A stretch of DNA of 64,000 nt from Paracoccaceae bacterium (GTDB taxonomy: Bacteria; Pseudomonadota; Alphaproteobacteria; Rhodobacterales; Rhodobacteraceae). Every line of letters starts with the position of its first letter. Positions within the stretch are counted from its first letter, which is position 1. Where the stretch lies: assembly GCA_018607905.1 (NCBI GenBank), contig JABBAP010000004.1, positions 1-64,000 on the forward strand, in the 5' to 3' direction. The notes beneath the pieces are model-generated. The model was not told where the DNA came from. It saw nothing but the letters and a program-made list of their open reading frames with translations, and ran no database searches. This document shows positions 24,543 through 32,619 of this stretch, in pieces. The position numbers and the translations under genes are program-made.

Positions 24543-25182
24543 TTGCAGATTTCACCCCACCTGCATCTGCTTTCAAGCGGGTTTGAAAGGCAAAGGACAG
24601 ATGATCCTTTAGCAATTGATCCGCGCTTACAGCATCCCCCTTTTCAATGGACTGAACCAGCGCCAAATGCTCGGCCAACGCCATTTCGCCACGGCCATCA
24701 GCCGCAAGCGAAGTTTCTGCCAACAATGCCATCGAGCGATGCACCATTTCCAGCTGTTGCACCAAATAACGGTTACGGCTGGCCAAATGGATTTGCCGAT
24801 GAAAGCGCCTGTTTGCAATCGACAACGCCCGTGGGTTGCCTAAATACTGACGGTCTTCCTCGACCATATCGTAAAGAACTTGAATCTCTTCGCCCGATGC
24901 ATGTTTCGCCGCCAATGCCGCCGCCAAACCCTCTAATTCGGCTCGCACTTCGTACAGCTCTGCCATTTGGTTGTGATCCAGAGACGATACAATCAAAGAG
25001 CGCCCATCCCGTGTCAACATTGCTTGCGTTTCCAACCGCTGCAAAGCCTCGCGCACAGGAGTTCGTGACACACCAAAACGTTCTGCCAATTCACTTTCGA
25101 CCAAACGATCACCAGGGCGATACACACCAACGTCAATTGCATTCAAGATCAACCCGTAAGCGTCTTTTGGTTCGCTCTGCAT
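24535..25182 (-). CDS. GntR-family (FadR/FCD subfamily) transcriptional regulator
   Basis: 215 residues. The N-terminal winged helix is clear: GVYRPGDRLVESELAERFG followed by VSRTPVREALQRLE. The all-helical C-terminal FCD ligand domain follows, with ELYEVRAELEGLAA, FHRQIHLASRNRYLV and HLALVQSIEKGDA supplying the Asp/His ligand residues. ATG 25182 is chosen for its GGAGG; it lies four bases after the FkbM gene stop. It probably controls its own operon with the downstream hydratase, responding to a carboxylic acid (inference from the FCD class). Confidence 0.9.
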   Translation of the reverse strand: MQSEPKDAYGLILNAIDVGVYRPGDRLVESELAERFGVSRTPVREALQRLETQAMLTRDGRSLIVSSLDHNQMAELYEVRAELEGLAAALAAKHASGEEIQVLYDMVEEDRQYLGNPRALSIANRRFHRQIHLASRNRYLVQQLEMVHRSMALLAETSLAADGRGEMALAEHLALVQSIEKGDAVSADQLLKDHLSFAFQTRLKADAGGVKSANE

Positions 25183-25186
25183 CACT

Positions 25187-25966
25187 TCATGCCTCCTGTT
25201 TTGCGCGGCGTTTTCGGAAAATATCATCCACGCCTGCAAATTCAATTAAATCAAACCCATTGTCCCGCATCAATTCGGGAATTGTCGCATCTTGAGCGTT
25301 GTTTTCAATGCTCCAAACCTCAATATCCACTGCATCAAAATCAAAATTCGCCAAAATGCCCGTCTCACCGCCTTCAACATCCAGCGAAAGGAAATCGACC
25401 TTCATAATCTTCTCGGCACTCAAAATGTCATTTAGCGTTTTGGTTTCCAACTTGTGGACAACCTCTTTGTGTCGTTTGTCGCCCCGCACCCGTTTCAACA
25501 AATCAGGTTCATAACTATCCAAAAAGCCGCTCATTTGTGTGAACCCTTTTGTAACTTCCATAAACTCTAGCGTCCCGGGTTCGCCAGCCGCAGCGTACCC
25601 CAAACACGGGCAACGTCGCACGGCTTCCGCTTTGCGCAGTTGTGTAGGCGCTGGTTCAACCAAAACTCCACTCCACCCTCTGAATAGCTCAAAAAATAAG
25701 GAATTTGAACCTGTTACCCCGTCATATCCGCCCACATCGACAAACACACCGCCCGTTTTCTGGCCCAGTACATTATCAACAATACGGTCTTGACCCGCTT
25801 GCGAATAGTACTGGGCGACCTCCCCACGCAACGGTGCCAATCCATGCAATTCGCGCATGATCGCACCACGTGCACGACTGCGTTCCGATTGTAACTGCGC
25901 GCTCAATTCGCGGCCAGCTTCGTCCAACAGCTTGCGGGCCTGCGCTATTTTTTCTGTCGGGGTCAT
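25187..25966 (-). CDS. FkbM-family methyltransferase
   Basis: 259-residue SAM-dependent methyltransferase-like protein. A helical N-terminal part (residues 1-55) precedes the Rossmann core with motif I-like GGVFVDVGGYDGVTGSNS, the acidic end of strand 2 (GVLVEPAP), and MKVDFLSLDVEGGETGIL followed by VEVWSIENN, all typical FkbM motifs. Members O-methylate sugars or other small molecules. ATG 25966 has GAGGA seven bases upstream; ATG 25984 is an alternative. It is first in a three-gene minus-strand operon with GntR and the hydratase, an unusual grouping. Confidence 0.82.
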   Translation of the reverse strand: MTPTEKIAQARKLLDEAGRELSAQLQSERSRARGAIMRELHGLAPLRGEVAQYYSQAGQDRIVDNVLGQKTGGVFVDVGGYDGVTGSNSLFFELFRGWSGVLVEPAPTQLRKAEAVRRCPCLGYAAAGEPGTLEFMEVTKGFTQMSGFLDSYEPDLLKRVRGDKRHKEVVHKLETKTLNDILSAEKIMKVDFLSLDVEGGETGILANFDFDAVDIEVWSIENNAQDATIPELMRDNGFDLIEFAGVDDIFRKRRAKQEA

Positions 25967-26115
25967 TTGAATTTCCTCAAACATTGGGTGTGATTTCACC
26001 CGGTTCCTCACAATTAACGACTTTACGCCGCTGCACAAAGGGATTGCCTGACAAAACGACCAATATTTGTCGAAATGTGGTTTCCCGCGTCACGCCAGCC
26101 CTTTACGCTGCCGAA

Positions 26116-26757
26116 ATGAAAAACCAATTCTCACACGTATCAACTTGGGTGTTCGACCTCGACAATACCCTGTATCCGCCCGAATGTGCGCTGTTCGCCC
26201 AAATCGAAATCAAAATGACCGATTACGTCATGCGCGAACTTGGCGTAAACAAGGCCCGTGCCAATTATCTACGCGACCACTATTGGCAAACCTACGGCAC
26301 AACCCTCTCGGGTATGATGCGTGAACATGAAATTGATCCAACCCCGTACCTCTTTGAAGTGCATGATATAAATTTGGATCATGTCCCCCAAGATTTGATC
26401 TTACGCGGCCATATTAAATCGCTTCCAGGGCGAAAAATCGTCTACACAAACGGCTCAGAATTCCATGCAGACCGCGTCTTAGAAGCGCGCGGTCTTTCAG
26501 GTATCTTTGATGCCATTTACGGGATCGAACACAGCGATTTTCATCCAAAACCATCATCTGAGGCCTATGACGCGATAATCGCACGCGATAAGTTCGCGCC
26601 GCAAACAGCCGCGATGTTCGAAGACGATCACCGCAATCTAAAAGTGCCACACACAATTGGAATGCGCACTGTTCTTGTTGGCCCCAAAGTCGAGGGTGAC
26701 CACATTCATCACCAAACCACCGACCTTACGGCCTTTCTGTCGCAGATTGTTGGCTGA
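26116..26757 (+). CDS. HAD-superfamily pyrimidine 5'-nucleotidase-like phosphatase
   Basis: 213-residue HAD hydrolase of the SDT1/YjjG-like group. Motif I is FDLDNTLYPP near residue 16, motif II is KIVYTNGSEFHADR, the motif III lysine is in HSDFHPKPSSEAYD and motif IV is AAMFEDDHRNLKVP. Members dephosphorylate pyrimidine nucleotides or phosphosugars. ATG 26116 places motif I at the usual distance; the long track extension (from 25870) runs antisense over the FkbM gene and is rejected. No clear ribosome-binding site precedes the ATG, so translation may be leaderless or weak. Confidence 0.85.
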   Translation: MKNQFSHVSTWVFDLDNTLYPPECALFAQIEIKMTDYVMRELGVNKARANYLRDHYWQTYGTTLSGMMREHEIDPTPYLFEVHDINLDHVPQDLILRGHIKSLPGRKIVYTNGSEFHADRVLEARGLSGIFDAIYGIEHSDFHPKPSSEAYDAIIARDKFAPQTAAMFEDDHRNLKVPHTIGMRTVLVGPKVEGDHIHHQTTDLTAFLSQIVG

Positions 26758-26795
26758 CCCTTCCCTTGCCCACTAAATCACCCTACCTCTAAGCA

Positions 26796-27989
26796 ATGGC
26801 ACGAGAGCATTTTGACATATTTGTAAGCGGTGGGGGCCTAGCGGGGCTCATCGCGGCCTGTTCATTTGCTGCCAAGGGCCTGTCCGTCCTCTGCGTCGAT
26901 CCAACGCCGCCAATCACATCAAACACTGATCCCAAAGCAGATCGTCGCAGCACCGCGTTCCTACAACCCGCACGCGCCACGCTTCAATCCGCAAATATCT
27001 GGCCTCGCTTGGATGCCTACGCCGAGGCGTTACAAATCATGCGTCTTGCCGATGCGGGTGGTATTGAAAACGAAATCCGTTACATCGCTGATTTTGATGC
27101 AAGCGATGTATCTGATCACCCCTTCGGCTGGAACTTCCCAAATTGGGTGCTAAAACGCGAAATATTGGCGCAGCTGAACAGCCTAGACAACTCCACATTC
27201 CGCGCAGGAGTTGGCACAAAACGGGTTACACCGCGGGGCGCAGAGGCACTCATCGCTTTAACAGACGGCGCACAAATCAGCGCCAACCTGATTATCGCCG
27301 CGGATGGACGTAATTCTGCAATCCGCGAAATGGCAGACATTGGCGTGCAAACATGGCGATATGGGCAAAAGGGCATGGTCTTCACCGTCTCTCACCCAAT
27401 CGCGCACGAAAACGTCTCAACCGAAATTCACAGAACAGGAGGGCCTTTCACATTGGTTCCCCTGCCCGATCACGACGGCTCCCCGCAATCTGCGATTGTC
27501 TGGATGGAAACTGGCGCCGAAGCCGCACGCCTCATGGCCCTAACTCAATCCGAATTCGCAACCCAAGCAACCACACGCAGTTGCGGCGTCCTTGGCCCAC
27601 TCGCGTTGACCAGTGAACGTGCCATCTGGCCGATCATTTCTCAAAAAGCGGATCGCATAACCGCAGAACGCACGGCCCTAATCGCAGAAGCGGCTCATGT
27701 AATGCCGCCTATCGGCGCGCAAGGGCTGAACATGTCGCTCGCGGATATTCAAAGCCTTCTGGACTTAATAGACGAGGGCCACCTACTTGGTTCTGAACCC
27801 ATGCTTACAGCTTACGAAAATGCCCGCAAATCAGATATCGCGTTGCGTATTCACGGCGTCGATTTACTAAATCGCGCCGCCCTTGCAGCGGGCCCAAACT
27901 TACGGGCCTTGCGCCTCAAGGGTCTGCAATTTCTGCACGGCTCCACAATGGCCCGCAAACTTGCAATGCGTGCAGGCCTTGGGGTCTGA
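26796..27989 (+). CDS. UbiH/UbiF-family FAD-dependent monooxygenase
   Basis: 397 residues. The FAD dinucleotide fold is at FDIFVSGGGLAGLIAACSFA (GGGLAG, residues 12-17), the DG motif at LIIAADGRNSAIRE and the second FAD motif at PPIGAQGLNMSLADIQSL (GD-like region). This matches ubiquinone-biosynthesis hydroxylases that add ring hydroxyls; alphaproteobacteria carry related paralogues (UbiL/UbiM), and which position it hydroxylates cannot be decided here. Its TGA is directly adjacent to the TAA of the convergent oxidoreductase gene with no base between. Confidence 0.88.
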   Translation: MAREHFDIFVSGGGLAGLIAACSFAAKGLSVLCVDPTPPITSNTDPKADRRSTAFLQPARATLQSANIWPRLDAYAEALQIMRLADAGGIENEIRYIADFDASDVSDHPFGWNFPNWVLKREILAQLNSLDNSTFRAGVGTKRVTPRGAEALIALTDGAQISANLIIAADGRNSAIREMADIGVQTWRYGQKGMVFTVSHPIAHENVSTEIHRTGGPFTLVPLPDHDGSPQSAIVWMETGAEAARLMALTQSEFATQATTRSCGVLGPLALTSERAIWPIISQKADRITAERTALIAEAAHVMPPIGAQGLNMSLADIQSLLDLIDEGHLLGSEPMLTAYENARKSDIALRIHGVDLLNRAALAAGPNLRALRLKGLQFLHGSTMARKLAMRAGLGV

Positions 27990-30900
27990 TTACTCTGCCG
28001 CTGCGGTTTGAACCGCACCACCGCCCTGAATAGCTGCCAGCAATTCTTCACGCCGCTTTGCAACCGTTTGCACGTTTTGCATCTTCACAGGGCCAAACCC
28101 ACGCACCTGCATCGGCAATTCCGCCAACGCCAAAACCAAATCTTTGGTCGCGGGTGAAGAAAGCGGCAACACCTCAGCCATGTCACGCTCAAATTCTGAA
28201 ATCAACGCACGTTCCATCCGCCGTTCCGCAGAATACCCAAACACGTCCAACGGCGTTCCGCGCAGCGCCTTTCCTTTTTGCAGCAGTTTGAACAGGTTCA
28301 AAACCCAAGGTCCGAATTTACGTTTTTTTGGTCGACCATCCGCCGTTTTGCCGGGCAACATTGGCGGCGCGAGATGAAACCGCAATGCTTTCACATTCTC
28401 GAAATTCTCGGCAACCATGCGTTCAACATTCTGCGCATGCAATCGTGCAACTTCATATTCGTCTTTATATGCCAATAACTTATGATAAGATTTTGCAACC
28501 GCTTCGCGCAGCTCTGCGTCTTTCACTTGCTCGACAAAGCTGCGATACCGCGTGGCCAGTTTCGCATTTTGATAGGCCGTTAACTCATCCGCACGATAGC
28601 TGATCATTTCCTCAATCGATTTCGGCAATTCAACAATATTAGATCGCATCGAACGCGCCGCATCTTCTGGATACAAAACCGCCCAACGTCCAATTTCAAA
28701 CGCACGTTTATTACCCTCGACCCCAGCACCATTCAGCGCAATCGCCTGCAAAACCGATTCACGGGACAGCGGGATCAATCCATTTTGCCACGCCGATCCA
28801 ACAATCAGCATATTGGCATAAATGCTGTCGCCCAGATGAACTCGCGCCAATTCTGTCGCGTTCAAAAACGCCACCGCGTCTTCACCCAGTCGCCCGGTCA
28901 GGGACAATTGCATCCGATCACTCGGTAATGCGAACTCAGTGTTTTGGGTAAACTCACCCGTGATAATCTCATGGCTATTACACACAACTTTCGTACGATC
29001 TCGCGCCATTAACCCCAGCGTTTTCGCGCCTGCGGTTACGACCAAATCCCCGCCAATAACACTGTCCGCTTCACCCACAGCAACGCGAACCGCGCTGATA
29101 TCTTCGGGTGATTGTGCAAAACGGCAATGGATGTGAACCGCACCACCCTTTTGGGCTAATCCAGCCATTTCCATCATGCCAGCGCCCTTGCCCTCGACAT
29201 GCGCGGCCATCGCCAGAACGGCACCAACCGTGACAACACCCGTGCCACCAACGCCTGTAATCACCATGTTATGCGTTCCGTTGATCGCAGGTACCTTGGC
29301 TTCGGGCAGGTCAGGCAGAACCATCGCGCTGGCTTCTTGCTTCTTCGGCGTGCCGCCTTCAACGGTCACGAAACTTGGGCAAAACCCATTCACACAGGAA
29401 AAATCTTTGTTGCAGCTGGATTGATCAATCTTGCGCTTGCGCCCCAGTTCCGTCTCAAACGGCGTCACAGACACACAGTTTGATTGAACACCACAGTCAC
29501 CGCAGCCTTCACAAACCGCTGGATTGATGAAAATCCTCTGATCTGGATCAGGAAACAACCCGCGTTTACGGCGCCGGCGCTTTTCTGCTGCACAAGTTTG
29601 GGCATAAACAATGGCCGACACACCTTTGATTTTGGTGAAGTTTTCTTGAACGGTTTGCAATTCAGCACGTTCATAGGTCGGTACACTTGATGGAAATTCT
29701 GACAGGTCCATGTCTTCTTTTTCATCATAAACCAACGCGATATTTGCAACGCCCATCGCCTTAATCTCAGCTACAATTTTGGCAGCCGACAAATCGCCAT
29801 CGTTCTGCTGTCCACCCGTCATGGCAACCGCATCATTGAACAGGATTTTATAGGTAATGTTGGTTTTCGCCGCCAACGCTGCGCGAATGGCCTGAACACC
29901 CGAATGGTTGTACGTCCCATCGCCAAGGTTTTGGAACATATGCTCGCGTTTTGAAAACAGCGATTCACCAGTCCAATTCGCACCTTCGGCCCCCATGTGG
30001 GTGAACCCAATGGTTTCGCGGTCCATCCATTTCGCCATGAAATGACAGCCAATCCCCGCAAAGGCGCGTGATCCTTCTGGAAGTTTTGTCGATGAATTAT
30101 GCGGGCACCCTGAACAGAACCAAGGCGCGCGAACCGCAACTTCTTCTGCATTGTCCCCCGCCGTGGCCTCGTCCAGTTTAGCCAATGCTTTGGTCGCCTT
30201 TTCAGATAAAAATCCTTCTTCGCCCAGTAACATTGCAATCTTTTGCGCTATCGTCACAGGATCCAGCGCACCTTTGACTGTGAAAATTGTTTCCGTTTTG
30301 CGTTTGTCGTGTTTCCAGCCAACCACACGCCGCCCATCACGATTATCAAACAGCGCCTCTTTGATCTGCACTTCGATCAGCTTGCGTTTTTCTTCCACCA
30401 CGATGATCAGATCGAGCCCGTCAGCCCATTCCTCAAGTGATTTCATATCGAGAGGCCAAACCATGGCCACTTTATACGTGGTGATCCCTAACCGCGTGGC
30501 CTCGGTATCATCAATGTTCAACAAATCGAGCGCATGCTGTGTATCGAGCCAATTTTTACCCGATGAAACGATCCCGATTTTCGCGCCGGCCTTGCCCGCC
30601 ATACGTTTATCCAGCTTATTTGAGCGACCAAATGCCTCTGCTGCAAACCGTTTATAATCATGCAAACGCGCCTCTTGCGGAACGCGATCATCTACCGCGC
30701 GGATATTGATACCATCCGCTGGCATTTCAAAATCAGTCGGGGTTTTGATCTCCAAACGATCAGGCGCAGTGTTCACAACCGCCGTTGCCTCGATCGTATC
30801 CTTCACGCATTTCAACCCAACCCAACAGCCAGAATAGCGGCTTAACGCATAGCCGTAGGCGCCGTAATCCAAGATTTCCTGCACACCCGCAGGTGACAGG

Positions 30901-31409
30901 ATCGGCATCATTGCATCAACAAACGCAAACTCCGATTGATGTAAAACAGTCGAGCTTTCGCCCGTGTGATCATCGCCCATACACGCCAGAACACCGCCAA
31001 ATTTCGATGTCCCGGCCATATTTGCGTGGCGAAACACGTCGCCAGAACGATCAACGCCCGGGCCTTTGCCGTACCACATGCCAAAGACGCCGTCGAATTT
31101 GCCCTCGCCATATAATTCTGCCTGCTGTGCACCCCAAATTGCGGTTGCCGCAAGGTCTTCGTTCAGGCCAGATTGAAAAACCACGTCATGCGCCGTCAGC
31201 TGTTTTTCAGCTCGTTGCATCTGCATATCAACCGCGCCAAGTGGCGACCCGCGATACCCGGTGACAAATCCAGACGTATTTAATCCTGCCGCGCGATCCC
31301 GCTCTTTTTGCTCCATCATCAATCGAACGAGCGCTTGTGTCCCATTCAACAAAACCGTTTCTTTCGAAAGGTCATAACGATCCGCGAGTGTGATTTCTGG
31401 CTTGGACAT
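27990..31409 (-). CDS. Indolepyruvate ferredoxin oxidoreductase, fused alpha-beta type
   Basis: 1139-residue thiamine-pyrophosphate and iron-sulfur enzyme oxidising aryl-2-oxoacids (from aromatic amino-acid transamination) to acyl-CoA. An N-terminal pyruvate:ferredoxin-like pyrimidine domain (TSGFVTGYRGSPLGAVD) is followed by the TPP domain with GCPHNSSTKLPEGS and FQNLGDGTYNHSG, a cysteine cluster CEGCGDCGVQSNC with further Cys, and the gamma-type domain VITGVGGTGVVTVGAVL. A C-terminal extension of ~250 residues is present, usual for the aerobic fused form. ATG 31409 has GGGAGG five bases upstream. It is divergent from a LysR regulator with a palindromic operator between. Confidence 0.93.
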   Translation of the reverse strand: MSKPEITLADRYDLSKETVLLNGTQALVRLMMEQKERDRAAGLNTSGFVTGYRGSPLGAVDMQMQRAEKQLTAHDVVFQSGLNEDLAATAIWGAQQAELYGEGKFDGVFGMWYGKGPGVDRSGDVFRHANMAGTSKFGGVLACMGDDHTGESSTVLHQSEFAFVDAMMPILSPAGVQEILDYGAYGYALSRYSGCWVGLKCVKDTIEATAVVNTAPDRLEIKTPTDFEMPADGINIRAVDDRVPQEARLHDYKRFAAEAFGRSNKLDKRMAGKAGAKIGIVSSGKNWLDTQHALDLLNIDDTEATRLGITTYKVAMVWPLDMKSLEEWADGLDLIIVVEEKRKLIEVQIKEALFDNRDGRRVVGWKHDKRKTETIFTVKGALDPVTIAQKIAMLLGEEGFLSEKATKALAKLDEATAGDNAEEVAVRAPWFCSGCPHNSSTKLPEGSRAFAGIGCHFMAKWMDRETIGFTHMGAEGANWTGESLFSKREHMFQNLGDGTYNHSGVQAIRAALAAKTNITYKILFNDAVAMTGGQQNDGDLSAAKIVAEIKAMGVANIALVYDEKEDMDLSEFPSSVPTYERAELQTVQENFTKIKGVSAIVYAQTCAAEKRRRRKRGLFPDPDQRIFINPAVCEGCGDCGVQSNCVSVTPFETELGRKRKIDQSSCNKDFSCVNGFCPSFVTVEGGTPKKQEASAMVLPDLPEAKVPAINGTHNMVITGVGGTGVVTVGAVLAMAAHVEGKGAGMMEMAGLAQKGGAVHIHCRFAQSPEDISAVRVAVGEADSVIGGDLVVTAGAKTLGLMARDRTKVVCNSHEIITGEFTQNTEFALPSDRMQLSLTGRLGEDAVAFLNATELARVHLGDSIYANMLIVGSAWQNGLIPLSRESVLQAIALNGAGVEGNKRAFEIGRWAVLYPEDAARSMRSNIVELPKSIEEMISYRADELTAYQNAKLATRYRSFVEQVKDAELREAVAKSYHKLLAYKDEYEVARLHAQNVERMVAENFENVKALRFHLAPPMLPGKTADGRPKKRKFGPWVLNLFKLLQKGKALRGTPLDVFGYSAERRMERALISEFERDMAEVLPLSSPATKDLVLALAELPMQVRGFGPVKMQNVQTVAKRREELLAAIQGGGAVQTAAAE

Positions 31410-31437
31410 AACGCCTCCCAACGTGATTGTTACATCA

Positions 31438-31466
31438 AATATAGGTCACAAATTCTGACCTATCAA
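31438..31466 (-). promoter_or_regulatory. Promoter of the indolepyruvate oxidoreductase gene with embedded perfect operator
   Basis: On the minus strand TTGATA, a 17-base spacer and TATATT form a good sigma-70 promoter 28 bases from the start codon. ATAGGTCA (31441-31448) and TGACCTAT (31456-31463) form a perfect inverted repeat with a seven-base centre that fills the spacer and touches both hexamers. A protein bound there would block RNA polymerase. The adjacent LysR protein is the obvious candidate. Confidence 0.65.
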
Positions 31467-31550
31467 GGTAATTCTTCTAACCTGTTTTGATTGCTATTAC
31501 TGTCCTAAAATCGTAGTAGAATTGCAATTAACATTTGTAGGGGCAGTATT

Positions 31551-32444
31551 TTGGATTGGGACAAACTACGGATATTTCATTCCGTTGCTGACGCAGGCAG
31601 CCTCACGCACGCTGGGGAATCCCTTCATTTGTCACAATCTGCCGTCAGCCGCCAAATTCGCGCGCTCGAAGAAAGCCTCGGGGTAACGCTGTTCCACCGT
31701 CATGCCCGTGGATTGATCCTAACCGAGCAAGGCGAGCTGCTTTTTGACGCCACGTCAGACATGAGCAAAAAGCTCGATAACGCAGAAGCCCGCATTCGCG
31801 ACTCAGAAGACGAAGTCTACGGTGAACTGAAAGTCACCACCACCGTCGGCTTTGGCACGCTCTGGCTCGCGCCCCGAATGGGCCGCCTGTACGATCAATA
31901 TCCTGACCTGAAAATCGACCTCCTTCTCGAAGAACGTGTCATCGATCTGCCCATGCGCGAAGCAGACGTCGCGATCCGCATGAAAGAGCCGAGCCAAGCC
32001 GATTTGGTCCGCCGCCGTTTGATGGATGTGAACATGCGCCTCTATGCGTCCGACACTTATCTTGAAAAACTGTCCATGCCCAAAGATTTTGAAGATTTGC
32101 GCAACCACCGCATCATCAGCCAAAGCCTGAATTCACAACAAGTCAGCGCCAGCCTAAACTGGATGCGCCCCCTGCTTTCAGGCGAACACAACTCGCACCT
32201 CACGGTAAACAACTACTTTGGTGTACTTCAAGCCGTGCTTTTTGGCGTTGGGATTGGCGTGCTTCCTAGCTATGTGACCGTCGACTTCCCGCAACTCATC
32301 CGCGTCCTTCCAGACGAGGAAAGTTCGCAAGTTCCCGTCTATTTAGCCTACCCCGAGGAACTGCGGCATTCAAAAAGAGTGGCGGTGTTCCGTGATTTCG
32401 TTCTGGAAGAAATCAAGGCTGACAAGAAATTGTCACAATTTTAG
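31551..32444 (+). CDS. LysR-family transcriptional regulator
   Basis: 297 residues. The N-terminal winged helix-turn-helix is FHSVADAGSLTHAGESLHLSQSAVSRQIRALEES, split here as AGSLTHAGESLHLSQ and SAVSRQIRALEESLG, and the LysR substrate domain follows (residues ~90-290). The start is TTG with AGGGG about nine bases upstream; no ATG fits the conserved N-terminus MDWDKLRIFH. It is divergent from the indolepyruvate oxidoreductase gene, whose promoter contains a perfect inverted repeat, so it very probably regulates that gene. The inducer is unknown, perhaps an aryl 2-oxoacid. Confidence 0.9.
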   Translation: MDWDKLRIFHSVADAGSLTHAGESLHLSQSAVSRQIRALEESLGVTLFHRHARGLILTEQGELLFDATSDMSKKLDNAEARIRDSEDEVYGELKVTTTVGFGTLWLAPRMGRLYDQYPDLKIDLLLEERVIDLPMREADVAIRMKEPSQADLVRRRLMDVNMRLYASDTYLEKLSMPKDFEDLRNHRIISQSLNSQQVSASLNWMRPLLSGEHNSHLTVNNYFGVLQAVLFGVGIGVLPSYVTVDFPQLIRVLPDEESSQVPVYLAYPEELRHSKRVAVFRDFVLEEIKADKKLSQF

Positions 32445-32492
32445 TGATTAAAATTAAAACATAAGGTGATTTTGGTCGCTCAAATCAGCAAG

Positions 32493-32511
32493 TTATGCGC
32501 TCAGCGCATAA
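32493..32511. repeat. Perfect 19-bp palindrome between convergent genes
   Basis: TTATGCGCTCAGCGCATAA has nine-base arms and a single central C. A related half, TATGCGCGCA, follows at 32516. As RNA it would give a 7-bp stem with a CTCAG loop but no adjacent T tract. It lies 49 bases after the LysR stop; its role is unknown. Confidence 0.6.
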
Positions 32512-32571
32512 ACGATATGCGCGCAGTGTGGCGTTTTTACACTTGTTCTTAATGTTTCCGATTTATACCTT

Positions 32572-32619
32572 GGAGGTGAAGCGAGCGGTTGAGCGTAAGT
32601 TCTAGCTCTCTTCACCTCC
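32572..32619. repeat. 10-bp inverted repeat at the 3' end of the sigma gene
   Basis: GGAGGTGAAG (32572-32581) and CTTCACCTCC (32610-32619) match perfectly with a 28-base loop. The right arm lies inside the last codons of the sigma factor gene and the left arm beyond its stop. It could fold at the mRNA 3' end. Confidence 0.5.

Noticed and set aside
24339-25295. Plus-strand 318-residue ORF over the hydratase and GntR genes
   Set aside because: Antisense shadow; Pro/His/Ser-rich low-quality protein opposite two genes with clear domains.
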